Positions 15,907 through 24,879 of a stretch of DNA of 64,000 bases are shown one piece after another. Origin of the DNA: VAZQ01 sp963721005 (GTDB lineage: Bacteria; Pseudomonadota; Alphaproteobacteria; Rhizobiales; Xanthobacteraceae); contig CAVRHR010000003.1 of the NCBI GenBank assembly GCA_963721005.1, forward strand, positions 1 to 64,000. Direction: 5' to 3'. The notes under the pieces are model-generated. The model was not told the origin of the DNA. It worked only from the letters and a program-made list of their open reading frames with translations, and ran no database searches. Numbering within the stretch: the first letter of the stretch is position 1; the number at the start of each line of letters is the position of its first letter. The position numbers and the translations under genes are program-made.

Positions 15907-17509
15907 ATGTCGGAGCCGATGACAGACCACATTCTCGAGCCTGTCGTGACGACCGAGCATCCCGCGATCGCGTCCGCGCTTCCGCTGACCGCGCTCGCCG
16001 GCAAGCGCATCGCGTTCGTCGACAACAGCAAGGTCAACGCGGATTTGTTTCTCGCCCGCGTCTCGCAGAATTCTGGTCGATCGCTTTGGGATCGTGGCCG
16101 GACCGGTGATCCGCAAGGCCGCCCCCAAGGACCGCCTCGTCGACCGGGACTTCAGCGAGATCGCCGCCTGCCAGGCGGTCGTTCAATGTTTCGGCGATTG
16201 CGGAACCTCGACCTCCATGAGCGTGGCCGATGCGGTCGAGATCGAGCGGCGGGGCGTTCCGACCGTAACGGTGTTCAGCACCGCGTTCGCCAAGGCGGCG
16301 CGCATCCAAGCGGCCGGCCGCGGCATGCCCGACCTGCGGCTGGTGCGGATTCCGCATCCCATGCACACCGCCTCGCGCGCGCTGGTGAGAGAGCGCGCCG
16401 ACACGGTGATCGATGCCCTGGTCGAGCGGCTGACCAGGCCCGCATCCGAGGGCGTGGAAGCGGCCGAGCGCCCCGGCAGCTTGCCGCCGGCGGCGCCGGA
16501 GGACGATCAGGAGCTGTTCTTCGACCGCGGCTGGACCGACGGCCTGCCGGTGAGCATTCCGACCGCGCAAAAGGTGGCGCGGATGATCGCGGCCGCGGGG
16601 CGCGACCCGGGCGAGACCGTGGGCCCAATTCCGCCGCGCTGGCGCATGGCGACGATCGAGAAGATCGCCATCAACGCGGTGCTCGCCGGTTGCCGGAGCG
16701 AGTATTTTCCGGTCGTGCTGGCGGCGATCGAGGCGCTCCTCGACCACGACGCCCAGCTCTACGGTATCCAGACCGCGACCAACACGACGGCGCCGCTGAT
16801 CATCGTCAACGGTCCGATCGTGGGCGCGCTCGGCCTCAATGCGCGCGGCAACGTCTTCGGCCAGGGCGCGCGCGCCAACGCCACCATCGGGCGCGCGGTG
16901 CAGCTGGTGTTTCGCAACATCGGCGGCGACGTCGCCGGCGAGACCGACATGGCGACCCATGGCCAGGCCGGGAAGTTCACCTCCTGCATCGCCGAGGCCG
17001 AGGCGGACAGCCCTTGGACGCCGTTCCATGTCGACGCCGGCTTTGCCGCCGGCGAGAGTACCGTCACGGTGATCGGCGCCTCGGCGCCGCACAATGTCTT
17101 CACCTATGGATGCGAGACCGGGCCGGAGATTCTCGACCAGCTCGTCGGCGCCATGACCGGGCTCGGCCACAACAACATCATTTTTCCGACCGGCCCTCTG
17201 CTCATCATCAGCCCAGAGCACGCCGCCACGCTGGCGCGTGACGGGATCGGCAAGGCGGAGATCCGCGAGGCTGTCTTCGCGCGGGCGCGCATCGCGATCG
17301 ACCGCTTCGGCAAGCGCTCGGTCGCGGGTCTGCGTCATCGCCGGTCGCGCTGGTTCGCGCAAGCGGGCGATCCCGATCACATCGGCGTCGCCGACAAGGC
17401 GGAGGACGTGAATGTCGTGGTGGCCGGCGGCGCCGGCATTCACTCGCTGTTCGTGCCAACGGCGTTCAGCTTCCGCCCGGTCAGCCGCGCCATCCGGATT
17501 GCGAAATAA
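15907..17509 (+). CDS. UGSC-domain protein with conserved C-terminal domain (one frameshift)
   Basis: The gene encodes about 533 residues in two domains. Residues about 35-170 match the UGSC-type domain. KRIAFVDNSKVNADLFL comes first, then FGDCGTSTSMSVADAVE with Cys at the position that is Cys or selenocysteine in this family, and GVPTVTVFSTAFAKAAR. The second domain begins RGWTDGLPVSIPTAQKV and contains AINAVLAGCRSEYFPVV and NIIFPTGPLLIISPEHAATL, a domain often fused to UGSC. A redox role is suspected for the family but the substrate is unknown. The frame breaks once. An extra A in GAATTC at 16068-16073 breaks the frame, and removing it restores the frame and gives GATTC. The stop is one base before the ABC binding protein, so the two are probably co-expressed. 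Confidence 0.8.
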
Positions 17510-17510
17510 C

Positions 17511-18599
17511 ATGCCGGGCGAGCCCGGATCGAGGGGCAGGATCGGCCGCGGTGCCTGGGCCGTGTCCGCCTTCTTCGCCCTGGGTGTCGTCTGCGCCCCG
17601 CCGGCGCGCGCCGACCAAGCGGCCGTGATCGCGGCGGCGAAGAAGGAAGCCAAGCTGGTCATCTACACCGGGGTGGAGCAGGCCGCCGCGCAGGTCGTGA
17701 TCAATGCGTTCGAGAAGAAGTATCCCTTCATCGCCGCCGAGACGGTGCGGGCCTCCTCCTCCAAGCTCGCGACGAGGCTCGACGCCGAGATCGAGGCCAA
17801 CCGCGTGCAGGGCGACGTGATCGAGTTCTCGCTGCTCTACCTGACCGGCGGGCTGCAGCGGCGCGGCGAACTGCTGCAATACGATTCGCCGGAATACGCC
17901 AACTATCCGCCGGAATATTCGGCGCCCGGATACTGGGCTGCGAGCGGGCTGAGCAACGTCATCATCCTGCTCAATACCCGCAAGGTGGACGAAGCCAATG
18001 TCCCGCAAAGCTGGTGGGACCTAGCCAAGCCTTATTGGAGGAACAAGCTCACGATCGACAATCTCGAGGTCTCCGGCACCGGCTACAACTGGCTGGTCGC
18101 TCTCGTCAACACCGAGAGCATCGGCTGGAGGTTCATCGAGGCGCTCGGCCGGAACCGGCCCGGGCTCGAGCGCGGCCATGCCGGCATGGCGCAGAAAGTC
18201 GCCGCCGGCGAATATTCCGGCGCGGCTGAAATGTCGGACTTCCACCTGCAGAACATCCGCAACGCCGCCGCCACGGTTCCGGTGCGCGGCGTCTGGCCGA
18301 AGGAAGGCGTGCCGAGCGAGCCCTGGACGACGGGGATTCTCAAGCGCGCTCCGCACCCGAACGCCGCGCGGCTGTTCCTCGATTTCCTGCTGTCGCGGGA
18401 GGGACAGACGCTCTATGTCCAGACCATGGGCTGGAGCTCGGCGCGCGCCGACGTCGCGCCGCCCGGCTACAAGGAGATGCCCTCCACGGTCAAGATCCTG
18501 AAATCGAGCTTGTCGCCCGAAGAGTCCCTCGAGGTCCGCGACGAATACGTCGCCAAGTGGAAGCAATTGTGGGGCCTGGGCAAGTCGCTTCCGAATTGA
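17511..18599 (+). CDS. ABC transporter substrate-binding protein (iron/thiamine/phosphonate-type family)
   Basis: The protein has 362 residues with a signal peptide ending near PPARA/DQAAV. VIAAAKKEAKLVIYTGVEQ at the mature N-terminus and the C-terminal pattern RAPHPNAARLFLDFLLSREG are typical of the type-2 extracellular solute-binding proteins of the AfuA/PhnS group. The ligand cannot be read from the sequence. Tyrosine ligands typical of ferric iron binders are not obvious. The ATG lies one base after the stop of the preceding gene, and the permease follows with overlapping or adjacent starts, so the three form an operon. Confidence 0.87.
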   Translation: MPGEPGSRGRIGRGAWAVSAFFALGVVCAPPARADQAAVIAAAKKEAKLVIYTGVEQAAAQVVINAFEKKYPFIAAETVRASSSKLATRLDAEIEANRVQGDVIEFSLLYLTGGLQRRGELLQYDSPEYANYPPEYSAPGYWAASGLSNVIILLNTRKVDEANVPQSWWDLAKPYWRNKLTIDNLEVSGTGYNWLVALVNTESIGWRFIEALGRNRPGLERGHAGMAQKVAAGEYSGAAEMSDFHLQNIRNAAATVPVRGVWPKEGVPSEPWTTGILKRAPHPNAARLFLDFLLSREGQTLYVQTMGWSSARADVAPPGYKEMPSTVKILKSSLSPEESLEVRDEYVAKWKQLWGLGKSLPN

Positions 18600-18631
18600 G
18601 CGGGGCGGATCGCCGCCCGCCGGCCGGCCGG

Positions 18632-20329
18632 ATGCGCAACCTGGCCGGCAAGCTCACGCTGCAATCGGTGACCTGCGTCGTCGCGACCGCGCTGCTCGCC
18701 TGGCTGGTGCTTTACCCGCTCTCGGTGCTCCTCCTCGGCAGCCTGCGAACCGACCTGCCGATGCGCCCGGGCCGGTTCACGCCGGCGAACTTCGTCGCCC
18801 TGCTCACCGAGCCCGACAACCTGCAGGCCATTCTCAACACGGTGACGAGTTCCGGCCTCGCCACCTTGGCGGCGGTGCTCATCGGCATAATGCTTGCCTG
18901 GATCACCAGCCGCACCGACACGCCGGGGGCCTCGTTCTTCGAGAACGCCTTCGTGATGCCGTATTACCTGTCGCCGTTCATCGGCGCGATCGCCTGGACG
19001 CTGCTGGCCAATCCGCGCATCGGCTTCATCAACAACTTCTTCACCGACGTGCTCGGCTTCGACGACGCGCCGTTCGACATCTACAGCTTCGGCGGGCTGG
19101 TGCTCGTGATGGCATTGTATTATGCGCCGATCGTCTTCCTGTTCGTCGCCGGCGCGCTCCGCTCAATGGACCCGGCGCTCGAGGAGGCGTCCCGCATCCA
19201 CGGCGCGGGCGCGCTCGGCACGGCGCTGCGCGTGACGCTGCCGCTGATGGCGCCGGCGATCGGTTCCTCGGCGCTGCTGGTGTTCCTCAACGCGGCCGGG
19301 CAATTCGGCATTCCGGCCGTTATCGGCATACCGATGCATTTCGACGTCATCACCACGCGGATCTGGATCGGCCTCGGCTATTTCCCGCCGAGATACGGCG
19401 AAGCGGCGGCCTTTGCGGTGGTGCTGTTGGGATTCTCCGCCGTCATCGTCTTTCTGCAGCAGCGCTATCTCGCGCGCCGGAGCTTCGTTACCGTCAGCGG
19501 TCGCGGCTTCCGCCCCGGCAGGGCCAGGCTCGGCCGCATGCGTCGTGTCTCCCTGGCGGTTTGCGTGCTCTACCTCATGCTCAGCATCGTGCTGCCGTAC
19601 TGCGCGCTCGTCTTCACCTCGATCCAGCCGTACCTGTCGTTCGGTTTCGAGCCCGCGCAATGGACCTTGAAGCAATATGGCGACCTCTTCAACAATCCGC
19701 TGACCGCGCGCGCGATCGCAAACAGCCTGATGCTGGCCGGCGGCGGCGCGACCCTGACGATCGCGCTCGCGCTGGTCATCGGCACCATCGTGACCCGGAC
19801 ACGGGTTCCGGGTCGCCGTCTTCTGGAGTTTCTGGCCACCTTGCCGGTCGCAGTCCCGGCCGTGGTGTTCGCGGTCGCATTGCTGTGGTCGTACGTATTT
19901 CTTCCCCTGCCGATCTACGGGACGATGTGGATGCTGCTGATCGCCTATGTGTCGCACTATATCCCGTTCGGCGTGCGTGCCGCCTCGGCCGGTCTCGCGC
20001 AGATCGGCCCGGAGCTGGAGGAAAGCGCGCGCATCCACGGCGCCTCCTGGCTCGGCACGTTACGGCGGATCGTCATCCCGCTGCTCAAGCCCGCCCTCAC
20101 CGTCGGCTGGATCCTGGTATTCATCGAGATCGTGCGCTCGCTCAGCCTCTCGATCCTGCTCTATTCCAACGACAGCGTCGTCATGCCGGTCGTCATCTAC
20201 GAATTGTATGAGACCGGCGCCTACCCGGCGCTCGCCGCCTTCTCGGTGCTGCAGACCATCATGGTGTTCGCCGCCATCTATGGCGCCAAGAAGATCGGCC
20301 GGCTGGAAAGCTTCATGCAGCTCAAGTGA
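18632..20329 (+). CDS. ABC transporter permease, two fused membrane domains
   Basis: The protein has about 565 residues and holds two complete binding-protein-dependent permease domains, like FbpB or ThiP. Each has its own ATPase-contact EAA loop, EEASRIHGAGALGTALRV in the first half and EESARIHGASWLGTLRRI in the second. Around twelve hydrophobic helices are visible. The start is uncertain. The ATG at 18632 gives a plausible cytoplasmic end, but a TTG at 18596 would overlap the stop of the binding protein gene, and the frame is open to 18557. No ATP-binding subunit is encoded beside it, which is unusual. The ATPase must be elsewhere in the genome. Confidence 0.88.
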   Translation: MRNLAGKLTLQSVTCVVATALLAWLVLYPLSVLLLGSLRTDLPMRPGRFTPANFVALLTEPDNLQAILNTVTSSGLATLAAVLIGIMLAWITSRTDTPGASFFENAFVMPYYLSPFIGAIAWTLLANPRIGFINNFFTDVLGFDDAPFDIYSFGGLVLVMALYYAPIVFLFVAGALRSMDPALEEASRIHGAGALGTALRVTLPLMAPAIGSSALLVFLNAAGQFGIPAVIGIPMHFDVITTRIWIGLGYFPPRYGEAAAFAVVLLGFSAVIVFLQQRYLARRSFVTVSGRGFRPGRARLGRMRRVSLAVCVLYLMLSIVLPYCALVFTSIQPYLSFGFEPAQWTLKQYGDLFNNPLTARAIANSLMLAGGGATLTIALALVIGTIVTRTRVPGRRLLEFLATLPVAVPAVVFAVALLWSYVFLPLPIYGTMWMLLIAYVSHYIPFGVRAASAGLAQIGPELEESARIHGASWLGTLRRIVIPLLKPALTVGWILVFIEIVRSLSLSILLYSNDSVVMPVVIYELYETGAYPALAAFSVLQTIMVFAAIYGAKKIGRLESFMQLK

Positions 20330-20478
20330 GGTACGGCCGCCGCCCTGGTGGTTGGTCGCTTCGACATTGCGCAGTCTAGCCCGAAACGGCCGGGCCGCGG
20401 CATCGGTGCAACACATGATGAGCGAACGCGCGCCTGCGCCCGAGCTAAATCAACCCTAAAAATGTCCAAACGGACCAG

Positions 20479-21006
20479 TTAGGCTGCATTCATGCCCGTG
20501 AACGTGTCTGAACCTTTCCTGCGGTGAAGGAAGAAGCCCAAACCGGCGAGGCCGATCAGCATCATCGTCCAGGTTGCAGGCAGCGGAGTCGCTGACGATG
20601 AGATAGTGCCCGCGGAAGCAGAGCCCATATCTCCCAAGTTCATGTAGGAATAAAAGAGACCCGCAGTGTTGAGCGACAATGTCGCTCCACCCAAAGCGCC
20701 AGCATACGCGAGGTTTATCAGGTCGCCATTGAAGAAGGTGGCACTTGAGGTGCCCAGAGCATTGCCCAGCGTGAAATCACTTCCGTCGATCAAAAAGCTC
20801 AGGGAGCTGAGACCGCCGCTAGCCGAGGTAAACGTTTCCAGGCCGCCGGCGATCGGCCCATTTACTGTGAGGGTCCCGGTTCCACTTTCGGGGCCGAACA
20901 AGGTGTCCGCCAGCGTCAAGCTATATGTAGATGCCCGCGCGGATGATCCCAGCACCTGCGCAGCGAGAACAACGGTTGCGGCCACCAATACCATTCTTGA
21001 TGTCAT
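20479..21006 (-). CDS. PEP-CTERM-like sorting-domain protein
   Basis: The protein has 175 residues with a signal peptide (cleavage near ARA/STYS) and a Ser/Gly/Thr-rich body of beta-prone sequence. The C-terminus ATPLPATWTMMLIGLAGLGF followed by HRRK resembles the PEP-CTERM/VPLPA sorting signal (short motif, hydrophobic helix, basic end). That signal targets proteins for processing by exosortase in bacteria that make exopolysaccharide. A short tail of 14 residues after the basic cluster is unusual. No exosortase gene lies in the window. The role is probably at the cell surface. Confidence 0.75.
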   Translation of the reverse strand: MTSRMVLVAATVVLAAQVLGSSARASTYSLTLADTLFGPESGTGTLTVNGPIAGGLETFTSASGGLSSLSFLIDGSDFTLGNALGTSSATFFNGDLINLAYAGALGGATLSLNTAGLFYSYMNLGDMGSASAGTISSSATPLPATWTMMLIGLAGLGFFLHRRKGSDTFTGMNAA

Positions 21007-21390
21007 TATTCCTTACCTCCAGCCTGGAACCTTCGCTTCACGGTGACCCACCCGCGTACCACAGAATGCCGAATGTCATTCGAGACCACAAGGGCTGAAA
21101 ACTCAACATTTTACGGATTTTCTGTGTGGCTTTAGCAGTTGCTCCGCCGCGGTTAGGGCCAACCCTGGTCAAAAAAGCCCCGCCGAGGTTGGCCCATGGC
21201 GGGGCTTTTGGGTACCAGAGATGGTGAAGCTGTGTGGCAGCCTCCCCGCACGTAGCATGCACACTGGACATCTGACCGCCAAGGCTCAGCCGGTGCGGCT
21301 TTTGAACGCAAGGTATTCACCTGATGCGCGACCCCCGCCGGCGAATCGCCGCCCAAGCCCTACAGGGGCCAGGCGGTCACTTTCGGCCAC
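21007..21390. other. Intergenic region with strong hairpin, no gene seen
   Basis: This 384-base gap follows the start of the PEP-CTERM-like gene on the opposite strand. Apart from the hairpin at 21173-21209 I see no feature, and no frame in it looks conserved. Confidence 0.4.
21173..21209. terminator. Bidirectional intrinsic terminator
   Basis: AAAAGCCCCGCC (21173-21184) and GGCGGGGCTTTT (21198-21209) form a perfect 12-bp stem with a 13-base loop. On the minus strand it is followed by six T, a good terminator form that could end tRNA-Gly transcription. On the plus strand the T-run is four. The loop sequence GGTTGGCCC (21187-21195) is also fully complementary to GGGCCAACC (21156-21164) just before the stem, so an alternative fold is possible. 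Confidence 0.6.
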
Positions 21391-21612
21391 ATGCCGGCGC
21401 AAGGCGTCCAACGGTTGCTGGTCTATTGCACCACTGGGCACTGCCACCACAGCGCGACGGTCCACGCCGATCGCCGGCCGGACGACACCGCGGTCCGCGA
21501 CCATTGCCGAAAAGCGGTGTGCACCAGGTGCGGCATGATCGGCGCCAACGTGCGGCCGGATTGGACACAGCGGCCCTGGGCGGAGAGCCTGACCGGCGCG
21601 CAGTGGCGATGA
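21391..21612 (+). CDS. Small conserved hypothetical protein with paired cysteines
   Basis: This 73-residue frame starts with MPAQGVQRLLVYC and contains a CxxxxC pair near the N-terminus (YCTTGHCHHSATV) and CTRCGMIGANVRPDW near the C-terminus. These cysteine pairs suggest a small zinc ribbon. From memory it resembles a small rhizobial hypothetical family that shares the RLLVYC and VCTRCGxIGA(D/N)xRPxW patterns. In those, an N-terminal stretch like TFGHM precedes the ATG used here, and the frame is open for about 20 codons further upstream without a good start or ribosome binding site. It may therefore be a relic. Confidence 0.45.
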   Translation: MPAQGVQRLLVYCTTGHCHHSATVHADRRPDDTAVRDHCRKAVCTRCGMIGANVRPDWTQRPWAESLTGAQWR

Positions 21613-21722
21613 GAAGCGGCCGCGGCGTGGTCTATGTGCCGGTAGATCAGCCAACAGGCCTGGACCGGGCGTCAGCTGGCGATTGCCGGAAGGCTGACGG
21701 CTTGATCAGTGATTGAAGACAT

Positions 21723-21796
21723 TGGAGCGGGTGAAGGGAATCGAACCCTCGTCATCAGCTTGGAAGGCTGTTGCTCTACCATTGAGCTACACCCGC
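21723..21796 (-). tRNA. trnG: tRNA-Gly (anticodon TCC)
   Basis: The 74-base gene has a full seven-pair acceptor stem (GCGGGTG/CACCCGC). The D arm is GCTCAATGGTAGAGC, and the anticodon stem encloses a loop with TCC, read from CAGCCTTCCAAGCTG. The T arm contains GGTTCGATTCC. The 3' CCA is encoded at 21723-21725. The tRNA reads GGA and GGG codons. It stands alone between hypothetical genes. Confidence 0.97.
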
Positions 21797-22058
21797 GAAA
21801 CACGGTGGAAATGGATACTTCTAAGGGGTTTCTCCGCCATCTTGTCGTGGACATTTCGGGACCAATGGCCACGACAAGCCTGCTTAACCACTGCGTTACT
21901 CTTCGGACGGATGGCCCGGCCGGTCAACCCCGGGCGGTGCTAAATTGGATCCCTGCCCGACCCATCGGGGCATCCGGCATTGACGGGCCGGGAGCCAAAA
22001 AGGGAACTACCATAACCGGCCGTAAGGCGGCGATGTCTCCACATCGCGATGGAGTACG

Positions 22059-22274
22059 ATGATGACGTTGAGACGGGGTGATGTTAAGGCCATTGTCATC
22101 GTCGTCGTTTTGGGTGCGCTTTATATATTCGCCGCCGAAAAATTCCCGCGTGCGTTTGATAGGTACCGAGGCTTTGGGCCTGAATGGGATTGCAGCAGCC
22201 ACTTTTGCTTCAAAAGACCACCGCTCAATTCCCCGAGCGGAAGCGCGCCGCCAAATTCCGATACTACCAAGTAA
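22059..22274 (+). CDS. Small membrane-anchored hypothetical protein (FGPEWDC motif)
   Basis: The protein has 71 residues. One hydrophobic helix (KAIVIVVVLGALYIFAAEKF) is followed by FGPEWDCSS...CFK near the C-terminus. Small rhizobial proteins with an N-terminal anchor and a periplasmic FGPxWDC...C ending are common from memory, and their function is unknown. The two cysteines could form a disulfide. GGAG lies just before the start. An in-frame second ATG at 22062 is an alternative. Confidence 0.6.
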   Translation: MMTLRRGDVKAIVIVVVLGALYIFAAEKFPRAFDRYRGFGPEWDCSSHFCFKRPPLNSPSGSAPPNSDTTK

Positions 22275-22458
22275 GGTATCGGCACGAGTCGCTGACGCGC
22301 CATCTTTGGACGCAATCAAGCTGGCGCTTGGCGGCCTCAAGTCGATTGATGCAAACCTCCCACCTCGGCTTGGCGATCACAAGCGACTGCCCCACTCCTG
22401 AACGCTTGGTTTGAACGGGACGCCAATTTAGGCACTAGCTTATCAGCCTCGAACACCT

Positions 22459-22472
22459 TTGATCTAAATCAA
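22459..22472. promoter_or_regulatory. FNR/FixK-type operator (distal of two)
   Basis: TTGAT-CTAA-ATCAA is a perfect match to the FNR/FixK palindrome. It lies 131 bases before the DUF3302 gene and 63 bases before a second site, so the yiaWV-like operon has a double operator. The rest of the 328-base gap from 22275 to 22602 holds no gene that I can support. Confidence 0.8.
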
Positions 22473-22535
22473 CCTTTTGCGGGCCGTTACATTTCAGGCA
22501 CTTGCGGTGGGGCCTACACCTCTGAGGACCGTACA

Positions 22536-22549
22536 TTGATATTTGTCAA
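22536..22549. promoter_or_regulatory. FNR/FixK-type operator (proximal)
   Basis: TTGAT-ATTT-GTCAA matches the consensus. Its centre is 60 bases from the DUF3302 ATG, a distance that fits activation from about -41.5 with a short leader. Confidence 0.85.
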
Positions 22550-22602
22550 GCCACGCCGACTTCGTCTGAGCGATAAGTGCATCATTAACCCGGAAGACGA
22601 CC

Positions 22603-22953
22603 ATGCTCGGTGACCCATTCCTGAACTACTTCGCGCTCGGGCTTCTGATTTTTGTGGTCGTGGTTCTCTTCTATGGGATCATCGCGATCCACGATATCCC
22701 CTACAAGATTGCGGAATCACGCGACCACCCTCACCAGGACGCGATTCACGCCGCCGGCTGGGTGAGCCTGTTCACGCTGCATGTGCTGTGGCCGTTCCTC
22801 TGGATTTGGGCGATGGCGTACCGTCCCGAGCGCGGTTGGGGATTTACGCAGCACGGGCCGGCGGCCGGAGGGCCTCAGACGAAGTCAGATGAGCTCGAAG
22901 ATTTGCGTCGCCGGGTCGCGCAGCTGGAAAGCACTCTGAAATCGGGACCCTGA
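22603..22953 (+). CDS. DUF3302 family inner membrane protein (YiaW-like)
   Basis: The protein has 116 residues and two hydrophobic segments (FALGLLIFVVVVLFYGIIAI and WVSLFTLHVLWPFLWIWAM). Between them is HDIPYKIAESRDHPHQDAIH, the typical pattern of DUF3302 proteins such as E. coli YiaW. A short C-terminal coiled coil (ELEDLRRRVAQLESTL) follows. YiaW-type proteins are encoded beside a periplasmic adaptor protein, as here, with a gap of three bases. The molecular role is not established. Two FNR/FixK operators precede it. Confidence 0.85.
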   Translation: MLGDPFLNYFALGLLIFVVVVLFYGIIAIHDIPYKIAESRDHPHQDAIHAAGWVSLFTLHVLWPFLWIWAMAYRPERGWGFTQHGPAAGGPQTKSDELEDLRRRVAQLESTLKSGP

Positions 22954-22956
22954 AAG

Positions 22957-24099
22957 ATGGAACTCCTGCTGATCGGCATCTACGTCGCGCTCTGTTACCT
23001 GATCTTCAAGCTTTTCCGGATACCGGTGAACCAATGGTCGCTGTCTACCGCGGCGTTGGGCGGGATCATCGGCATAGCGCTCCTCGTTCTGTTCATGAAC
23101 TACAATCATCCCTTCACCGCCAATGCCCGGATTTATTTCGCGGTGACGCCCGTGTTGCCGGCGGTCCGTGGACGCGTGATTGAAGTGCCGGTGGCAACGA
23201 ATACGCCGCTGAAAGAAGGTGACGAGCTGTTTCGAATCGATCCCAAACCGTACCAATATATTGTCGACCAGAAGAAGGCCCAGCTCGCGGACGCCGAGCA
23301 AAATGTCATGAAGCTCAAGGCCTCCCTCGACCAGGCGACTGCGGGTGCCGAGCAGGCCGAAGCGCAACGCGTGTTGGCTCAGCAGAACTACGATCGGCAA
23401 GCCGAGCTCTTCTCGAAAAAGGTCATCGCGCAGGTCACGCTGGATACCTTCACACGCAATCTGGAGATGGCCACGCAGGCGTTGGCGGGGGCACGGGCCG
23501 AGGAGGAGCGCGCGCGGCTGGCCAACTCATCGAATATCGGTGGCGTCAACACCGAAGTCGCCCGTCTGCGCGCCGAGGTGGGCGATGCCGAATATGACCT
23601 CGATCAGACCGTAACGCGGGCCGCCTCGGCGGGATTCGTCACCCAGGTCGCGTTGCGTCCGGGAATGTACGTGGTCCCGGCACCGCTGCGGCCGGTGATG
23701 GTCTTCGTCAATACCGACGAGCGGGACCGGGTACTCGGCGCGGCATTCCAGCAGAACGCCCTTCAGCGGGTCAACCGCGGCGACGAGGCCGAGGTCGCCT
23801 TTGACGCGGTTCCCGGCCGGGTATTCAAAGCTCAGGTGCGTCTCATCCTGGACGCGATTGCGTCCGGTCAGATGCAGGCAACTGGAACGCTTGCGGATTA
23901 TGGTACGGAAGCGAACGGCCGGGTCTTGGCCGTCATCGACGTCAATGAAGACCTGTCGGGCTACCAAATCCCGGTTGGCGCCGCGGCGCAGGTCGCGGTG
24001 TACACGGAACACTGGCATGAGCTTTCACTATTGCGCAAAATCCTGCTCCGCATGCGAAGTTGGGAGAACTTCATATTCATGGAAGGGCACGGAGGCTGA
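22957..24099 (+). CDS. HlyD/EmrA-type membrane fusion protein (YiaV-like)
   Basis: The protein has 380 residues. One N-terminal membrane helix near residues 25-45 is followed by a biotinyl-lipoyl-like half (VLPAVRGRVIEVPVATN). A long coiled-coil hairpin of about 100 residues comes next, then the second lipoyl half (RAASAGFVTQVALRPGMYV) and a beta-barrel. This is the periplasmic adaptor architecture. E. coli YiaV has the same partner and order. No outer membrane channel or transporter gene is adjacent, so what it connects is unknown. The second adaptor of the window (55116) is a more distant relative with the same operator type. Confidence 0.88.
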   Translation: MELLLIGIYVALCYLIFKLFRIPVNQWSLSTAALGGIIGIALLVLFMNYNHPFTANARIYFAVTPVLPAVRGRVIEVPVATNTPLKEGDELFRIDPKPYQYIVDQKKAQLADAEQNVMKLKASLDQATAGAEQAEAQRVLAQQNYDRQAELFSKKVIAQVTLDTFTRNLEMATQALAGARAEEERARLANSSNIGGVNTEVARLRAEVGDAEYDLDQTVTRAASAGFVTQVALRPGMYVVPAPLRPVMVFVNTDERDRVLGAAFQQNALQRVNRGDEAEVAFDAVPGRVFKAQVRLILDAIASGQMQATGTLADYGTEANGRVLAVIDVNEDLSGYQIPVGAAAQVAVYTEHWHELSLLRKILLRMRSWENFIFMEGHGG

Positions 24100-24130
24100 G
24101 GGGCAAGGAGGCCATTGAAGGCCCGAATTC

Positions 24131-24300
24131 CTAGCTACGGATCCTTCGTCGGCCGCACATGTCGCCGGCGCAGCTTGACTGGCGCCCACAGCTCGGCGTC
24201 CGTTTGCACGACAAATCGACCTCTCGGCGGTCCTCATGGCGCGCAATGGAATCACCGCTCGACCCTCGAACTAGTCCAGAGCCTGCTACGCGGTGGTCCG
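24131..24300 (-). pseudogene. Fragment resembling the 3' end of the DUF2254 gene
   Basis: On the minus strand the segment encodes IARHEDRREVDLSCKR, close to the end of the DUF2254 protein (MARHEDRQGLGLSRKR) encoded 650 bases away on the same strand. At DNA level, the sequences around 24200-24250 and 24890-24940 are clearly related. Upstream similarity is weak (GLPIRVLLCIAV against YPIRLLVDIAI). I read it as a decayed partial duplicate without function. Confidence 0.4.
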
Positions 24301-24385
24301 CACGGTCGACGGCGATGCAGAGCAGAACGCGTATCGGCAAGCCCGACGCGCCCCACACTCGTTTAACCGACACCCGGCAAAGAAG

Positions 24386-24399
24386 TTGATTTATGTCAA
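24386..24399. promoter_or_regulatory. FNR/FixK-type operator
   Basis: TTGAT-TTAT-GTCAA matches the consensus. Its centre is 92 bases upstream of the small secreted protein at 24485. Confidence 0.8.
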
Positions 24400-24484
24400 T
24401 TTTATAACTCCGGGCCCGTGTCGAATAATTCGCTACCAGATAGGAAAGACCTCGCTACGCCCCTTCGCAATATGGGAGAACGCC

Positions 24485-24730
24485 ATGAGATTCCTTGCCT
24501 TCACTGCTGCGGCTGCGCTTGCAATCAGCATAATCACTCCGAGCTTCGCAGCCAAATCGCAGAAACCGGATGCGTTTGCTCGAGAAAAAGCCGATAACCC
24601 GCAATCGTTCGATGCCTGCGTGGCGCTGGCGAAGCAGCGCGGCTACACCTCCGCCGACAGAGTGATCGGTGATCCAAGCTCCGCCGTCAGAAAATTCGTC
24701 GAGGGCTGCATGGCGGGCAAGCAGCAGTAA
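24485..24730 (+). CDS. Small secreted hypothetical protein
   Basis: The protein has 81 residues with a clear signal peptide (MRFLAFTAAAALAISIITPS, cleavage near SFA/AKS). The mature part of about 58 residues contains FDACVALAKQRGYTSADR and FVEGCMAGKQQ. The two cysteines could pair. The start is chosen at 24485 because the signal peptide starts there and GGGAGAACGCC lies upstream. Longer upstream codons cross the operator site. I do not recognise a family with a known role. The FNR/FixK site upstream suggests induction under oxygen limitation. Confidence 0.65.
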   Translation: MRFLAFTAAAALAISIITPSFAAKSQKPDAFAREKADNPQSFDACVALAKQRGYTSADRVIGDPSSAVRKFVEGCMAGKQQ

Positions 24731-24879
24731 TCAGCTCCGCTGCTGCGTGGGCGAACCTCGAACGAGGAACAGCACCGGCCGCGCCCGACGCCGCAGCGCC
24801 TCGATCACCGGGGACTTTTCTGGGCTGCCGAACATTTTGCCGGTCGCGGATGTTGCGGCCATCGGCTTGAATAACGCCG

